Positions 14,558 to 21,720 of a stretch of 21,720 nucleotides of DNA are shown piece after piece; the first letter of the stretch is position 1; each line of letters opens with the position of its first letter. Made by a program: the position numbers and the translations under genes. The stretch lies in contig JAHQVR010000320.1 of assembly GCA_019634245.1 (NCBI GenBank), forward strand, positions 1 through 21,720, given 5' to 3'. A model generated the notes under the pieces. The model worked only from the letters and a program-made list of their open reading frames with translations. It had not been told where the DNA came from and made no database searches. The stretch comes from Gammaproteobacteria bacterium. Lineage in GTDB: Bacteria; Pseudomonadota; Gammaproteobacteria; Granulosicoccales; Granulosicoccaceae.

Positions 14558-15991
14558 CTACTTAAGTTCGTTATACAAGCTATCTCTGTACTCTCTGAGC
14601 GACTCTACGAGTCCTTGTTCCTCCGGTGCCCAATCCAATGAGTCCATCGTGGCATCAAACGTAGAAAAGGTGATCCAATCGGCGCTGTCTGCATAAAGTC
14701 GACGCTGTCTATGATCTTGCCAGTCGATGTTTTCTTCCTCATTCAGCGTGTCGGGGAAGTGGCGACCGCGGTAACGAAAGAGCAATTCGTTGTAACGGGG
14801 ATCATCAAATAAATTGGCAAACTGGCTCAATTGGTGTGGCTGTGCCTGTCGAATCTTGCTGCACAAGGTTTTGTCGGCTGGAGAGAGAAACCCACCGCCG
14901 TATAAATTACCTTCGGTGTCAGAGCTTGCAGTGAAAACCCGGTTTGAAACCGCGTCGACCATGTTTTTCGCAATACGCTCTGTGGGAAGTTGATGCCACT
15001 GATTGGCTCTGGCCAGTTGGGTGCTTTTATCTATGCCCAATCGCTCAGCATCCTGATCCCTAAGCGTCTGAATGGGCACAAGAACCGGGCATTTGTTTAT
15101 TTGTATTGTGCGGATATGTAGCCGAGTTGTGCCGGATAATTCAGCGTCTTTTATGAACACTCTTTCAGCAATCTGGGCTGCTGATAGATCAGCCAGTTCA
15201 GCTGGGTCTGTACGTAAATCAAGAACGATGACCCCATTGTTGTTGTTGGGTACTCTCGCAATGGGTAACACGATCGAGACATGACCGAATTCAGAGGGCA
15301 CCATACCCGAGACATGGATACACGGTTTTTGCCTCCGAACGTTGAGTATTTCTGCAACACTTTGTTTATCGCGGTGTTCCAGTGCATAGCGGAATAATTT
15401 CGGTGCCGATTGTTTGATCAATTTGGCGATGTCGATCGTTGCGGTCACATCCGACAGCGCATCATGCGCGGCTTCATGCTGAATATTATTCGCAGCACTC
15501 AAGTGCTCTAGCTTGTTACTCGGCTTGCCATCGTCGTTGATCGGCCACTCGATGCCGTCGGGCCTCAAGGCTCGTGTTAGGCGAACGACATCGAGTAGAT
15601 CCCAACGAGAGTTGCCGTCTTTCCACTCATACTCATAGGGGTCGTGAAAGTTTCTGTAGAGTGTGTGTCGAGTAAACTCGTCATCAAAGCGTATGCTGTT
15701 ATAGCCGACTGAGCAGGTACCAGGATATCCTAGTTCTGCCACTACTTTGGCGATAAAGTCGGGTTCTATTAAACCGGTGTGTTTTAACTCCGTTGGCTTT
15801 AGGCCGGTAATTCGGCTGGCCTCGGGGTCTGGTAAATAATCGCTTTGAGGTTGGCAAAACAACATCAGTGGCTCGCCAATGATCTTCAGATTTTGGTCTG
15901 TTCGTACACCGGCGAACTGAGCCGGTTTATCCCATTGAGGAGATTTGCCAAAGGTTTCGTAATCGAACCAATAAAAACTGTTGTCTACCAC
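14558..15991 (-). CDS. sbcB: Exodeoxyribonuclease I
   Basis: A 3'-5' single-strand DNA exonuclease used in recombination and mismatch repair; it binds the SSB tail. The 477-residue protein (E. coli 475) has the DEDDh residues: D10 and E12 (WFDYETFG), D103 (NSIRFDDEFTRH), and H176 and D181 (AHDALSDVTATI). The SH3-like and helical C-terminal parts follow with the usual length. The start is GTG 15991, which matches the known N-terminus; it overlaps the end of the upstream yaiL-like gene by 7 bases, so the two are probably translated in a coupled way. It is the last gene of a minus-strand operon. Confidence 0.95.
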   Translation of the reverse strand: MVDNSFYWFDYETFGKSPQWDKPAQFAGVRTDQNLKIIGEPLMLFCQPQSDYLPDPEASRITGLKPTELKHTGLIEPDFIAKVVAELGYPGTCSVGYNSIRFDDEFTRHTLYRNFHDPYEYEWKDGNSRWDLLDVVRLTRALRPDGIEWPINDDGKPSNKLEHLSAANNIQHEAAHDALSDVTATIDIAKLIKQSAPKLFRYALEHRDKQSVAEILNVRRQKPCIHVSGMVPSEFGHVSIVLPIARVPNNNNGVIVLDLRTDPAELADLSAAQIAERVFIKDAELSGTTRLHIRTIQINKCPVLVPIQTLRDQDAERLGIDKSTQLARANQWHQLPTERIAKNMVDAVSNRVFTASSDTEGNLYGGGFLSPADKTLCSKIRQAQPHQLSQFANLFDDPRYNELLFRYRGRHFPDTLNEEENIDWQDHRQRRLYADSADWITFSTFDATMDSLDWAPEEQGLVESLREYRDSLYNELK

Positions 15992-16461
15992 TTCAAATCA
16001 TCCGGGACCGGATAGTCTTCATAGCCCTCTTCAGTGTTCGTTGAATCGGATCCATCGGTATTTGCTGGATCAAATACCGCCCATTCAGGGTTCAATTCAA
16101 GAATGCTTTTGGCTACATCCGTATGGATTAAATGGGTGTTGCCGTTGAGCCGAGTTATCACTAACTGGCCATCACTGAGATTTTTATGAACCGCCTCGGT
16201 GACATAGATTTGTCGAATGCGTTTGTTTGCCGTGTAATGGTAGGCAATATCACCCGCATAGTCTTTTAGTTGGTTCTCAGTGATTAAAGTGGCGATCTTT
16301 TTCTTTGTGGCTTTCCGCTCGGCAGTATCTGCTGCGCTTTTTTTTCGCTCAGCCTCTTGTTGCTCGTGCTTTGAAAGCGAGCGTCTGGTGTGAGAACGTT
16401 TGGCTGTTTTGCTATTGTCTTTAAAACCTGCTTGCAATAGCTGGTCTTTAAGTGAACTCAT
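15985..16461 (-). CDS. yaiL: DUF2058 (YaiL-like) nucleic-acid-associated protein
   Basis: A 158-residue member of DUF2058. It begins MSSLKDQLLQAGF, then a strongly basic helical region (about 18-56, Lys/Arg/Ala/Glu-rich, probably a coiled coil), then the conserved C-terminal part with YHYTANKRIRQIYVTEAV and QLVITRLNGNTHLI. The last 25 residues are acidic (NTEEGYEDYP). E. coli YaiL has been described as a nucleoprotein; its role is not established. Its ATG overlaps the stop of ybfF by 4 bases (ATGA) and its stop overlaps the sbcB start by 7 bases, so it sits in the middle of a coupled operon with an exonuclease, which may hint at a DNA- or RNA-related job. Confidence 0.85.
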   Translation of the reverse strand: MSSLKDQLLQAGFKDNSKTAKRSHTRRSLSKHEQQEAERKKSAADTAERKATKKKIATLITENQLKDYAGDIAYHYTANKRIRQIYVTEAVHKNLSDGQLVITRLNGNTHLIHTDVAKSILELNPEWAVFDPANTDGSDSTNTEEGYEDYPVPDDLKW

Positions 16462-17243
16462 GGTTGAACCTGTGCAAAATCCAGAACCATCTCTGTGAAT
16501 ACAGCGGGTTTCTCAGCGTGAGGCCAGTGGCCTGTTCCGGCAATTTCTTTAAATCGAGGATTAGAAAATAGTCGTCGAATTTCTGATTCATCTTGCGCGC
16601 TGAGATAGTCACTGTTACCCCCTTTGATAAATAATGTTGGCGCCTCAATGGCTTCGATAATTTCTGGGGCTTTACATAGCTCAGGATAATCTTTTTTTAA
16701 TCCCTTGATATCAAAGCGCCAGGCCCATTGATCTTTGGTTGTTCGGTATAGCCCTTTTAACAAAAAGGCTCGCATGCCCGCATCCACTATGCTGCCGCGT
16801 AACTCTGCTTCTGCCTGCCGGCGGCTCGTTAAATGGGTCAGATCGATTGAGCTTAGTGCCTCGAGAATGGGGGTGTGCAGTTCCGGATAGTCTCGTGGGG
16901 CAATGTCTACCACGAGTAGACTTTTGAGCTGCTCGGCAGGTAGGACAGAGGCTAATTGCATTGCCACTTTTCCTCCCAGTGAATGCCCAAGGAGATGACA
17001 GTGGTTGACATCCAGTGTGTCCAAAGTGTGACGCAAGGCATCACTCATGGAAAGTAAATTGATCTCTGGAAGAGAGGGGGATTCCCCGTGAGCAGGTAAA
17101 TCAATCCGAAGCACATCGAAATACCGCTCCAAGTGCAATCCGACGGAACGAAAATTATCCAAACTTCCCAGCAGGCCATGCAAGATAACCATGGTTGGGC
17201 CAGTGCCCGCCCGTTTGTAATTCAACAGCGGCAAATTACTCAT
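16458..17243 (-). CDS. ybfF: Alpha/beta-hydrolase esterase YbfF
   Basis: A 261-residue serine esterase of the YbfF family, active on short acyl and acyl-CoA esters in E. coli. The oxyanion-loop motif LHGLLGSLDNF (21-31), the nucleophile elbow GHSLGGK with S88, the catalytic acid D113 (VVDIAPRDY) and the histidine H239 (GTGHWPHAEKP) all line up with E. coli YbfF (S89, D113, H234). The true substrate is unknown. It is the first gene of the ybfF-yaiL-sbcB operon. Its ATG is only 27 bases from the divergent gshA start, so its promoter must lie within or very near the beginning of gshA. Confidence 0.92.
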   Translation of the reverse strand: MSNLPLLNYKRAGTGPTMVILHGLLGSLDNFRSVGLHLERYFDVLRIDLPAHGESPSLPEINLLSMSDALRHTLDTLDVNHCHLLGHSLGGKVAMQLASVLPAEQLKSLLVVDIAPRDYPELHTPILEALSSIDLTHLTSRRQAEAELRGSIVDAGMRAFLLKGLYRTTKDQWAWRFDIKGLKKDYPELCKAPEIIEAIEAPTLFIKGGNSDYLSAQDESEIRRLFSNPRFKEIAGTGHWPHAEKPAVFTEMVLDFAQVQP

Positions 17244-17254
17244 AACTGGTGACC

Positions 17255-17281
17255 TTGAGTTACACTGAAAATGAATATTAT
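17255..17281 (+). promoter_or_regulatory. Possible gshA promoter (TTGAGT / TATTAT)
   Basis: TTGAGT (17255-17260) and TATTAT (17276-17281) with a 15-base spacer lie over the first possible gshA start codon. If used, translation would have to start at the second ATG, 17292. The short spacer makes this weak. Confidence 0.25.
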
Positions 17282-18929
17282 TGGAACTCTCATGTTGTAT
17301 CCAGAAGTTGCTCAGCGCCTAGCCGAAGTTTCGTCTCAGCCGGATTCACTGTTTGCTCATCGTCGTATTGGACTTGAGAAAGAGTCTCTACGCGTAAACG
17401 CCGAAGGAGGCATCTCTCAAACGGATCATCCGCGAGCATTTGGCCGCGCGCTGACCAATCCCAAAATCACTACAGATTTCAGTGAAGCGTTATTGGAAAT
17501 GGTGACACCACCGTGTAATTCTGCGCAAAGCGCGTTGGATTATCTCACGAGTATTCATCACTATGTGGTCAGGCATTTGCCGAATCGTGAAATGCTTTGG
17601 AACACCAGCATGCCGTGCATACTAAGTGGTGAATCCAGTGTTCGCATAGCGGAGTATGGTCATTCTCACAATGGGCGAATGAAGAATATCTACAGACGCG
17701 GTTTAGGGCTGCGCTATGGTCGAAAGATGCAAGCCATCGCGGGTATTCATTTCAACTACTCCATGCCCGAAGCTGCCTTGAAAAAATCAGCCAGTTGGCA
17801 TCAGCCGCCACCCTCTCCAAGCAGTATCTCGGCGTTTGGGCAATCGGCCTCCATGGATGATGCCACTACCAGTTACTTTCACATGTCGCGCAATTTACTG
17901 CGAATAGGCTGGTTAGTGCCCTATCTGTTTGGATCCTCTCCCGCGGTTTGCCATTCGTTCGTCACAGCAGAAGAGGCTAGTGGATTAGAGATTTTTAACG
18001 ATACTACGTTATATGAACCCACGGGTACGTCACTTCGCCAGGGCAATATCGGCTATTCCTATAGAGAGGACGACAGCATTGATCTGTCGGTTCGGCATGA
18101 TTGTTTTCGCACCTACATAGACGACTTATTGTCGCATGTCACCACAAAACATCCTGCCTATGACTCGTTAGGGGTGGTCGATCAGCATGGGCGCTATTTG
18201 CAGCTGAATACCAATCGGTTACAGATCGAGAACGAGTATTACAGTAGTGTTCGACCAAAACAGATTCCGCAAGCTGGTGAGATGCCGTTGCTGGCGATGC
18301 ATAGACGTGGCATCCAGTACATAGAGTTGCGCTCGCTCGATGTCAGCCCATTCCATAGTGTCGGATTAGATTTGATGACACTGCAATTTCTCGAACTGAT
18401 GATGATGTTCAGTTTCTTAGCGGACAGCCCGCCGTTAGAAGTATCGGAAATGAGCATGAACGGTGCGAATATGTTGGCTGTTGCGCATCGCGGACGTGAA
18501 GCCGGAATTGCCTTAGCCACACCTACGGGTAGTCGCAAATTGAAAGAATGGGCTGCTGAGATTCTCAGCTCTATGGCGCCGATAGCAGATTATCTTGCCC
18601 AAACTGAAGGCGATGAGAGCTATCAACAGGCGTTGAAAAATCAGCAGGCAAAGCTTGCGGACCCGACACTGATGCCCTCTACGCAAGTGCTGGATAGTAT
18701 GCGTCAGAATGGATCGTTTTATAGCTTTGCACAAAGTTCTTCAACCCAGCATCACCAGCAACTCCTAGCAGCCGAGAGCGATCGAGAATTACTAGCAGAC
18801 ATCGAATCGAGTGTGGCGGAGTCTGAGCATAAATTTGCACAGATGGATCAGCAAAGCTCTGATGAATCGTTTGCCCGGTTTTTAGCAGACTATTTTTCCC
18901 AACTGGATGATAGAGGGAGTGCCGCCTAA
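17271..18929 (+). CDS. gshA: Glutamate-cysteine ligase (class I)
   Basis: Makes gamma-glutamylcysteine, the first and rate-limiting step of glutathione synthesis. The 552-residue product has the class I signature GLEKESLRVNAEG (E36, E38, metal and substrate ligands), LTNPKITTDFSEALLE (61-76), the WNTSMPC and YRRGLGLRYGRKMQ regions, AGIHFNYSMP and IELRSLDVSPF. E. coli GshA has 518 residues. Two starts are possible: ATG 17271, without a ribosome binding site, and ATG 17292 (MLYPEVAQRL), with TGGAA shortly before it and a better match to the usual N-terminus; the latter gives 545 residues. It heads a plus-strand row with mobA, moeA and the DUF3592 gene; 42 bases separate it from mobA. Confidence 0.95.
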   Translation: MNIIGTLMLYPEVAQRLAEVSSQPDSLFAHRRIGLEKESLRVNAEGGISQTDHPRAFGRALTNPKITTDFSEALLEMVTPPCNSAQSALDYLTSIHHYVVRHLPNREMLWNTSMPCILSGESSVRIAEYGHSHNGRMKNIYRRGLGLRYGRKMQAIAGIHFNYSMPEAALKKSASWHQPPPSPSSISAFGQSASMDDATTSYFHMSRNLLRIGWLVPYLFGSSPAVCHSFVTAEEASGLEIFNDTTLYEPTGTSLRQGNIGYSYREDDSIDLSVRHDCFRTYIDDLLSHVTTKHPAYDSLGVVDQHGRYLQLNTNRLQIENEYYSSVRPKQIPQAGEMPLLAMHRRGIQYIELRSLDVSPFHSVGLDLMTLQFLELMMMFSFLADSPPLEVSEMSMNGANMLAVAHRGREAGIALATPTGSRKLKEWAAEILSSMAPIADYLAQTEGDESYQQALKNQQAKLADPTLMPSTQVLDSMRQNGSFYSFAQSSSTQHHQQLLAAESDRELLADIESSVAESEHKFAQMDQQSSDESFARFLADYFSQLDDRGSAA

Positions 18930-18971
18930 CGGAGTCAACTGGACAGTGGCGTCGAGTACAACAGCTTAATA

Positions 18972-19601
18972 ATGAACTCATTTAAACACAGACTTGAACA
19001 GCAAAATAAGAGCCTCGGAGCTGTGGTGTTAGCTGGTGGGCTGGCCCGCCGTATGGGTGGGCAGGACAAAGGATTGGTCTGTATTAATAACAAACCAATG
19101 GCGAGTTGGGTTGTCGATGCTCTCGTTGCGTCGGTACATTCGCTAGTGATCAATGCGAATCGCAATTTGGACCGCTATCAGTTGCTGGGTGTGCCCGTGG
19201 TAGCCGACACTTTGAGTGGGCATTTAGGGCCTTTGGCCGGGCTGTCTGCGGCGCTAGGCAGCATGAATACCGACTATGTTTTCATGTGCCCGTGCGACTC
19301 ACCGTTTATTACACCGAATTTGCTGGATCATATGGGGTATGCCTTGTTGGACGCCAATTCTGATATAGCAGTGGCACACGATGGACTACGTATGCAGCCT
19401 GTATTCGCGGTGGTTTCACGGCGATGCACTCAATCATTAAATGAATTTCTTGAAAGTGGAGAGCGCAAAATTGATCGCTGGTATGGCTCGCAAAACATGA
19501 TTGAAGTGCCATCGGCGGAGTTCGCCGCTTGTTTTCAAAACATCAACACTGAGCCTGAACGCCTCTCAGCGGAGCGCGCCTTAATGGATACTCGGTCTTA
19601 G
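18972..19601 (+). CDS. mobA: Molybdenum cofactor guanylyltransferase MobA
   Basis: Adds GMP from GTP to Mo-molybdopterin to form the bis-MGD cofactor of DMSO-reductase-family enzymes. The 209-residue protein shows the nucleotide-binding LAGGLARRMGGQDKGL (20-35), LGPLAGLSAAL (85-95), the Mg-binding PCDSPF (107-112, D109), DGLRMQPVFAV (137-147) and the late NINTEPE segment. Its presence implies at least one bis-MGD enzyme (nitrate reductase, formate dehydrogenase or similar) elsewhere in the genome. It sits 17 bases before the second moeA, so the two are probably one unit. No strong ribosome binding site precedes the ATG. Confidence 0.94.
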   Translation: MNSFKHRLEQQNKSLGAVVLAGGLARRMGGQDKGLVCINNKPMASWVVDALVASVHSLVINANRNLDRYQLLGVPVVADTLSGHLGPLAGLSAALGSMNTDYVFMCPCDSPFITPNLLDHMGYALLDANSDIAVAHDGLRMQPVFAVVSRRCTQSLNEFLESGERKIDRWYGSQNMIEVPSAEFAACFQNINTEPERLSAERALMDTRS

Positions 19602-19618
19602 AGGGAAATACTGTCTTT

Positions 19619-20887
19619 ATGATCGACAAACAGCCATCGTGTGATGATCCAGTACAAGTGGGTCTGATGCCAGTGGATGAAGCCCGAGCTCGGTTGCAAT
19701 CGCGGTTGCGTCCCATCGCAAAAATCGAATCTGTGACCTGTCGTGATTCGCTGGGTCGCGTACTCGCTGAACCCGTGGTGTCACCGATCAACGTACCGGG
19801 ACAAACTAACTCGGCAATGGATGGCTATGCCATTCACAGCGGCAGCATTCCTCAGAATGGCACCGCGATGTTGAACTTACTCGGCACCGCCTGGGCGGGC
19901 CAGCCTTACACTCCCCCAGTAGCCTTGGGCGAGGCGGTTCGTATTTTCACCGGTGCGATCATGCCTGACGGCACCGATACCGTAGTTATTCAAGAACACG
20001 TTGAGGCAACCGCAGAGGCCGTGACTATAGATAGCGATGTGGTCGCCTGCAAAAATGTGCGACAAGCAGGGGAAGATATAAAGCTGGGTGAACAAGCGCT
20101 GTCCCCAGGTGTCCAGATTGGCGCAGCCGAAGCTGGGCTGATTGCCTCCCTGGGGATCAATGAAGTGAGAGTGTATGCTCCCCCGACGGTGGCTTTTTTC
20201 ACCACCGGCGATGAGCTTAGAACGTTAGATGATCATGCGGGAGAGTCCCTCGCACCGGGTTTGCTGTTTGATAGTAACCGTTACACATTGATGGGTATGT
20301 TAAGCAAACTGGGGGTGACTACGATCGATCTAGGTGTCGTGCCAGACAGCGAGGCGGCTACCCGCAAGGTTCTACTAGAAGCCTCAAAATCGGCTGATGT
20401 CATTGTGTCGTCTGGGGGTGTGTCGGCCGGTGATGCCGACTACGTCAGCCGGGTGTTTCAAAACTTAGGTGATGTGGCGTTTTGGAAAATTGCCATGCGG
20501 CCTGGACGGCCCTTAGCCGTAGGAAATATGGGAGATGCCCTTTTTTTTGGTCTACCTGGCAATCCCGTGGCGGTGATGGTGACCTTTTTGGAGTTTGTCC
20601 AACCTGCCATAAAGACATTGATGGGAATCCATGACGTTACCCCGGTTCAATTCCCTGCAGAGTGTCGTTCATCATTACGCAAAACTCAAGGACGTGTGGA
20701 ATATCAACGCGGAATATTCAGTCGGGATGCGGATGGCAAATTAGTGGTTATCAGCACCGGTAAGCAGGGTGCTGGGCGTTTGAGCTCGATGTGTCTGGCT
20801 AATTGTATGATCGTTCTGGCACCGGAGATGGCGAAGGTGGAGCCGGGTGATTGTGTCGATATTCAACCCTTTTATGGATTGATGTAA
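19619..20887 (+). CDS. moeA: Molybdopterin molybdenumtransferase MoeA (second copy)
   Basis: A 422-residue MoeA, paired with mobA. Landmarks: INVPGQTNSAMDGYA (D68), RIFTGAIMPDGTDTVVIQE, VRQAGEDI (the usual GED kept), TTGDEL (E199), GGVSAGDADY (D274), FWKIAMRPGRP (K290; the second Lys of the E. coli pair is Arg294, a common natural variant), GLPGNPVAVM, and the C-terminal TGKQGAGRLSS and LANCMIVL. It is clearly a diverged paralogue of the moeA at 433-1680 rather than a recent duplicate: the two differ over most of their length. Context with mobA makes this copy the more obvious main cofactor enzyme. Confidence 0.94.
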   Translation: MIDKQPSCDDPVQVGLMPVDEARARLQSRLRPIAKIESVTCRDSLGRVLAEPVVSPINVPGQTNSAMDGYAIHSGSIPQNGTAMLNLLGTAWAGQPYTPPVALGEAVRIFTGAIMPDGTDTVVIQEHVEATAEAVTIDSDVVACKNVRQAGEDIKLGEQALSPGVQIGAAEAGLIASLGINEVRVYAPPTVAFFTTGDELRTLDDHAGESLAPGLLFDSNRYTLMGMLSKLGVTTIDLGVVPDSEAATRKVLLEASKSADVIVSSGGVSAGDADYVSRVFQNLGDVAFWKIAMRPGRPLAVGNMGDALFFGLPGNPVAVMVTFLEFVQPAIKTLMGIHDVTPVQFPAECRSSLRKTQGRVEYQRGIFSRDADGKLVVISTGKQGAGRLSSMCLANCMIVLAPEMAKVEPGDCVDIQPFYGLM

Positions 20888-20889
20888 TC

Positions 20890-21333
20890 GTGCGTTTTCC
20901 CTGGCAGATCAATTGGAAAATCCTCGGTCTGTGTTTGTTACTTTTAGGGTTGCTGCCCTTGAGTAACGGCCTGGGAAAATATCGCGCTGTTCAGACTTAT
21001 GTTTCTACGTCGATCTCCACCGATGCCGTGGTCGTCGGATACACCGATAAGACCGGCGTAAGTAACCCGTCAAAGACAGCGATCTTGTACCCGGTGGTTC
21101 GCTTCAGCAACACACTGGGCTCCGAAGCCGAAGCCACGACCAATGTGGGGCGTTATCCAGCAGCTTATGAAATAGGTGAGCGGGTTGCCGTGCGTTTTTC
21201 CATTGACCATCCTCAAGACGTGCGTATCGACTCGACGACGGGTTTGTGGTTTGAATCTCTGTTTTACTTGGTGCCGGGCTTGTTGATGGTGCTAACAGGT
21301 ATTTGGTTGCTGATCCGCAGTCGTCGCCACTAA
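20890..21333 (+). CDS. DUF3592-type membrane protein
   Basis: A 147-residue protein with an N-terminal membrane segment (about 8-26, ILGLCLLLLGLLPLS), an extracytoplasmic-looking beta-rich middle (about 45-112; ILYPVVRFS, YEIGERVAVRFSIDHPQDVRID) and a C-terminal membrane segment (FYLVPGLLMVLTGIWLLI) ending in RSRRH. The order TM, YPVVRF, GE.V.V.., P..V.ID, TM is that of DUF3592, whose function is unknown. I start it at GTG 20890, two bases after the moeA stop. A GTG at 20851 inside moeA would add 13 residues. The tight spacing makes it the last gene of the mobA-moeA unit. Confidence 0.75.
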   Translation: MRFPWQINWKILGLCLLLLGLLPLSNGLGKYRAVQTYVSTSISTDAVVVGYTDKTGVSNPSKTAILYPVVRFSNTLGSEAEATTNVGRYPAAYEIGERVAVRFSIDHPQDVRIDSTTGLWFESLFYLVPGLLMVLTGIWLLIRSRRH

Positions 21334-21470
21334 CTCAGGAAGGCTGCTGGACACAACCTAGTAAATTCACGATGGTAAAAACCATTGGAACCACACACTT
21401 TCTAAATATCGTTGAGACAAACGAGCGTCGTAGTGCGGACGACAAGTTTCATTGCTGTGGGGATAGATCA

Positions 21471-21719
21471 TTACCACATTACCTCCAAAGACTCCAAGCC
21501 GTGAAAATGATACAAATCCTTAAATTCTGGTGGGTGCACCAACTGTAAGTTTGGCAATCGCGTAAACAAGGTTTGTAGCGCCATTTTTAATTCTAAATTA
21601 GCTAGAGCTGCACCCACACAGAAATGTGTGCCAGCACCAAGTGACACATGTCCACTGTCGGTTCGAGCAGGGTTAAATTGGTTGGCATGGCTGAACCTTG
21701 AAGGGTCTCTGTTCGCAGC
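21471..21719 (-). CDS. Cytochrome P450, C-terminal fragment (gene continues past the window)
   Basis: The last 82 codons and a TAA stop (complement of 21471-21473) of a P450 gene that enters from the right edge. It shows ANRDPSRF (the conserved segment before the meander), the haem-binding SLGAGTHFCVGAALANLE with its thiolate Cys (codon at about 21618-21620, complement), then LELKMALQTLFTRLPNLQL and the C-terminal HGLESLEVMW. In most bacterial P450s the motif begins with Phe (FGxGxHxCxG); here the first residue is Leu, a common variant. Bacterial P450s of this type take electrons from a ferredoxin. Substrate cannot be told. The 137 bases between this stop and the DUF3592 stop show no clear terminator. 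Confidence 0.88.
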   Translation of the reverse strand, partial: AANRDPSRFSHANQFNPARTDSGHVSLGAGTHFCVGAALANLELKMALQTLFTRLPNLQLVHPPEFKDLYHFHGLESLEVMW

Positions 21720-21720
21720 C

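Noticed and set aside
21303..21548. 81-codon forward open frame after the DUF3592 gene
   Set aside because: It overlaps the DUF3592 3' end and runs antisense through the P450 C-terminus, which has clear family motifs on the other strand.

Overview
The window reads as ordinary chromosome from a gammaproteobacterium, probably a free-living aerobe. The evidence is the combination of class I GshA, ExoI (SbcB), YaiL/DUF2058, YbfF, Rep and the xerD-dsbC pair, which is a known neighbourhood in Pseudomonas and relatives. I cannot name the genus. There is no phage, insertion sequence, CRISPR array, rRNA or tRNA, and no stretch over 300 bases lacks a gene.

Layout. 1-225 is the C-terminal end of a gene for a protein with a perfect KKRAT pentapeptide tail, closed by a strong hairpin terminator. 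433-1680 (-) is a first moeA, divergent from xerD (1775, +). xerD is followed on the same strand by dsbC, a periplasmic TPR protein and a DUF3187 outer-membrane-type protein. Convergent to these lies a Lon-family protease of the AsrA (second Lon) type (5312-7732, -), with rep helicase upstream of it (7829-9835, -). A HisN-like inositol-monophosphatase-family enzyme (9935-10732, +) runs tail to tail, with overlapping stop codons, into a PhaB-type acetoacetyl-CoA reductase (10729-11472, -). Next come a membrane-bound class III adenylate cyclase (11565-12926, +), the aminoacyl-tRNA-protein transferase bpt (13080-13799, -) and a small membrane protein that resembles only the N-terminal part of EpsB-type sugar transferases (13921-14454, +).

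14558-17243 (-) is a tight overlapping operon ybfF-yaiL-sbcB. From only 27 bases away, gshA-mobA-moeA(second copy)-DUF3592 runs on the plus strand. The window ends inside a cytochrome P450 gene on the minus strand, of which only the last 82 codons, with the haem-Cys motif, are present.

Functional themes: molybdenum cofactor maturation (two moeA copies plus mobA), envelope disulfide and outer-membrane biogenesis (dsbC, TPR, DUF3187), proteolysis and N-degron tagging (Lon, Bpt), DNA repair and chromosome resolution (XerD, Rep, ExoI), glutathione synthesis and cAMP signalling. I found no convincing new multi-gene system. The best leads are the KKRAT-tail protein, the paired moeA genes, the truncated EpsB-like membrane domain, the hairpin covering the cyclase start, and the conserved-looking dsbC-TPR-DUF3187 block.
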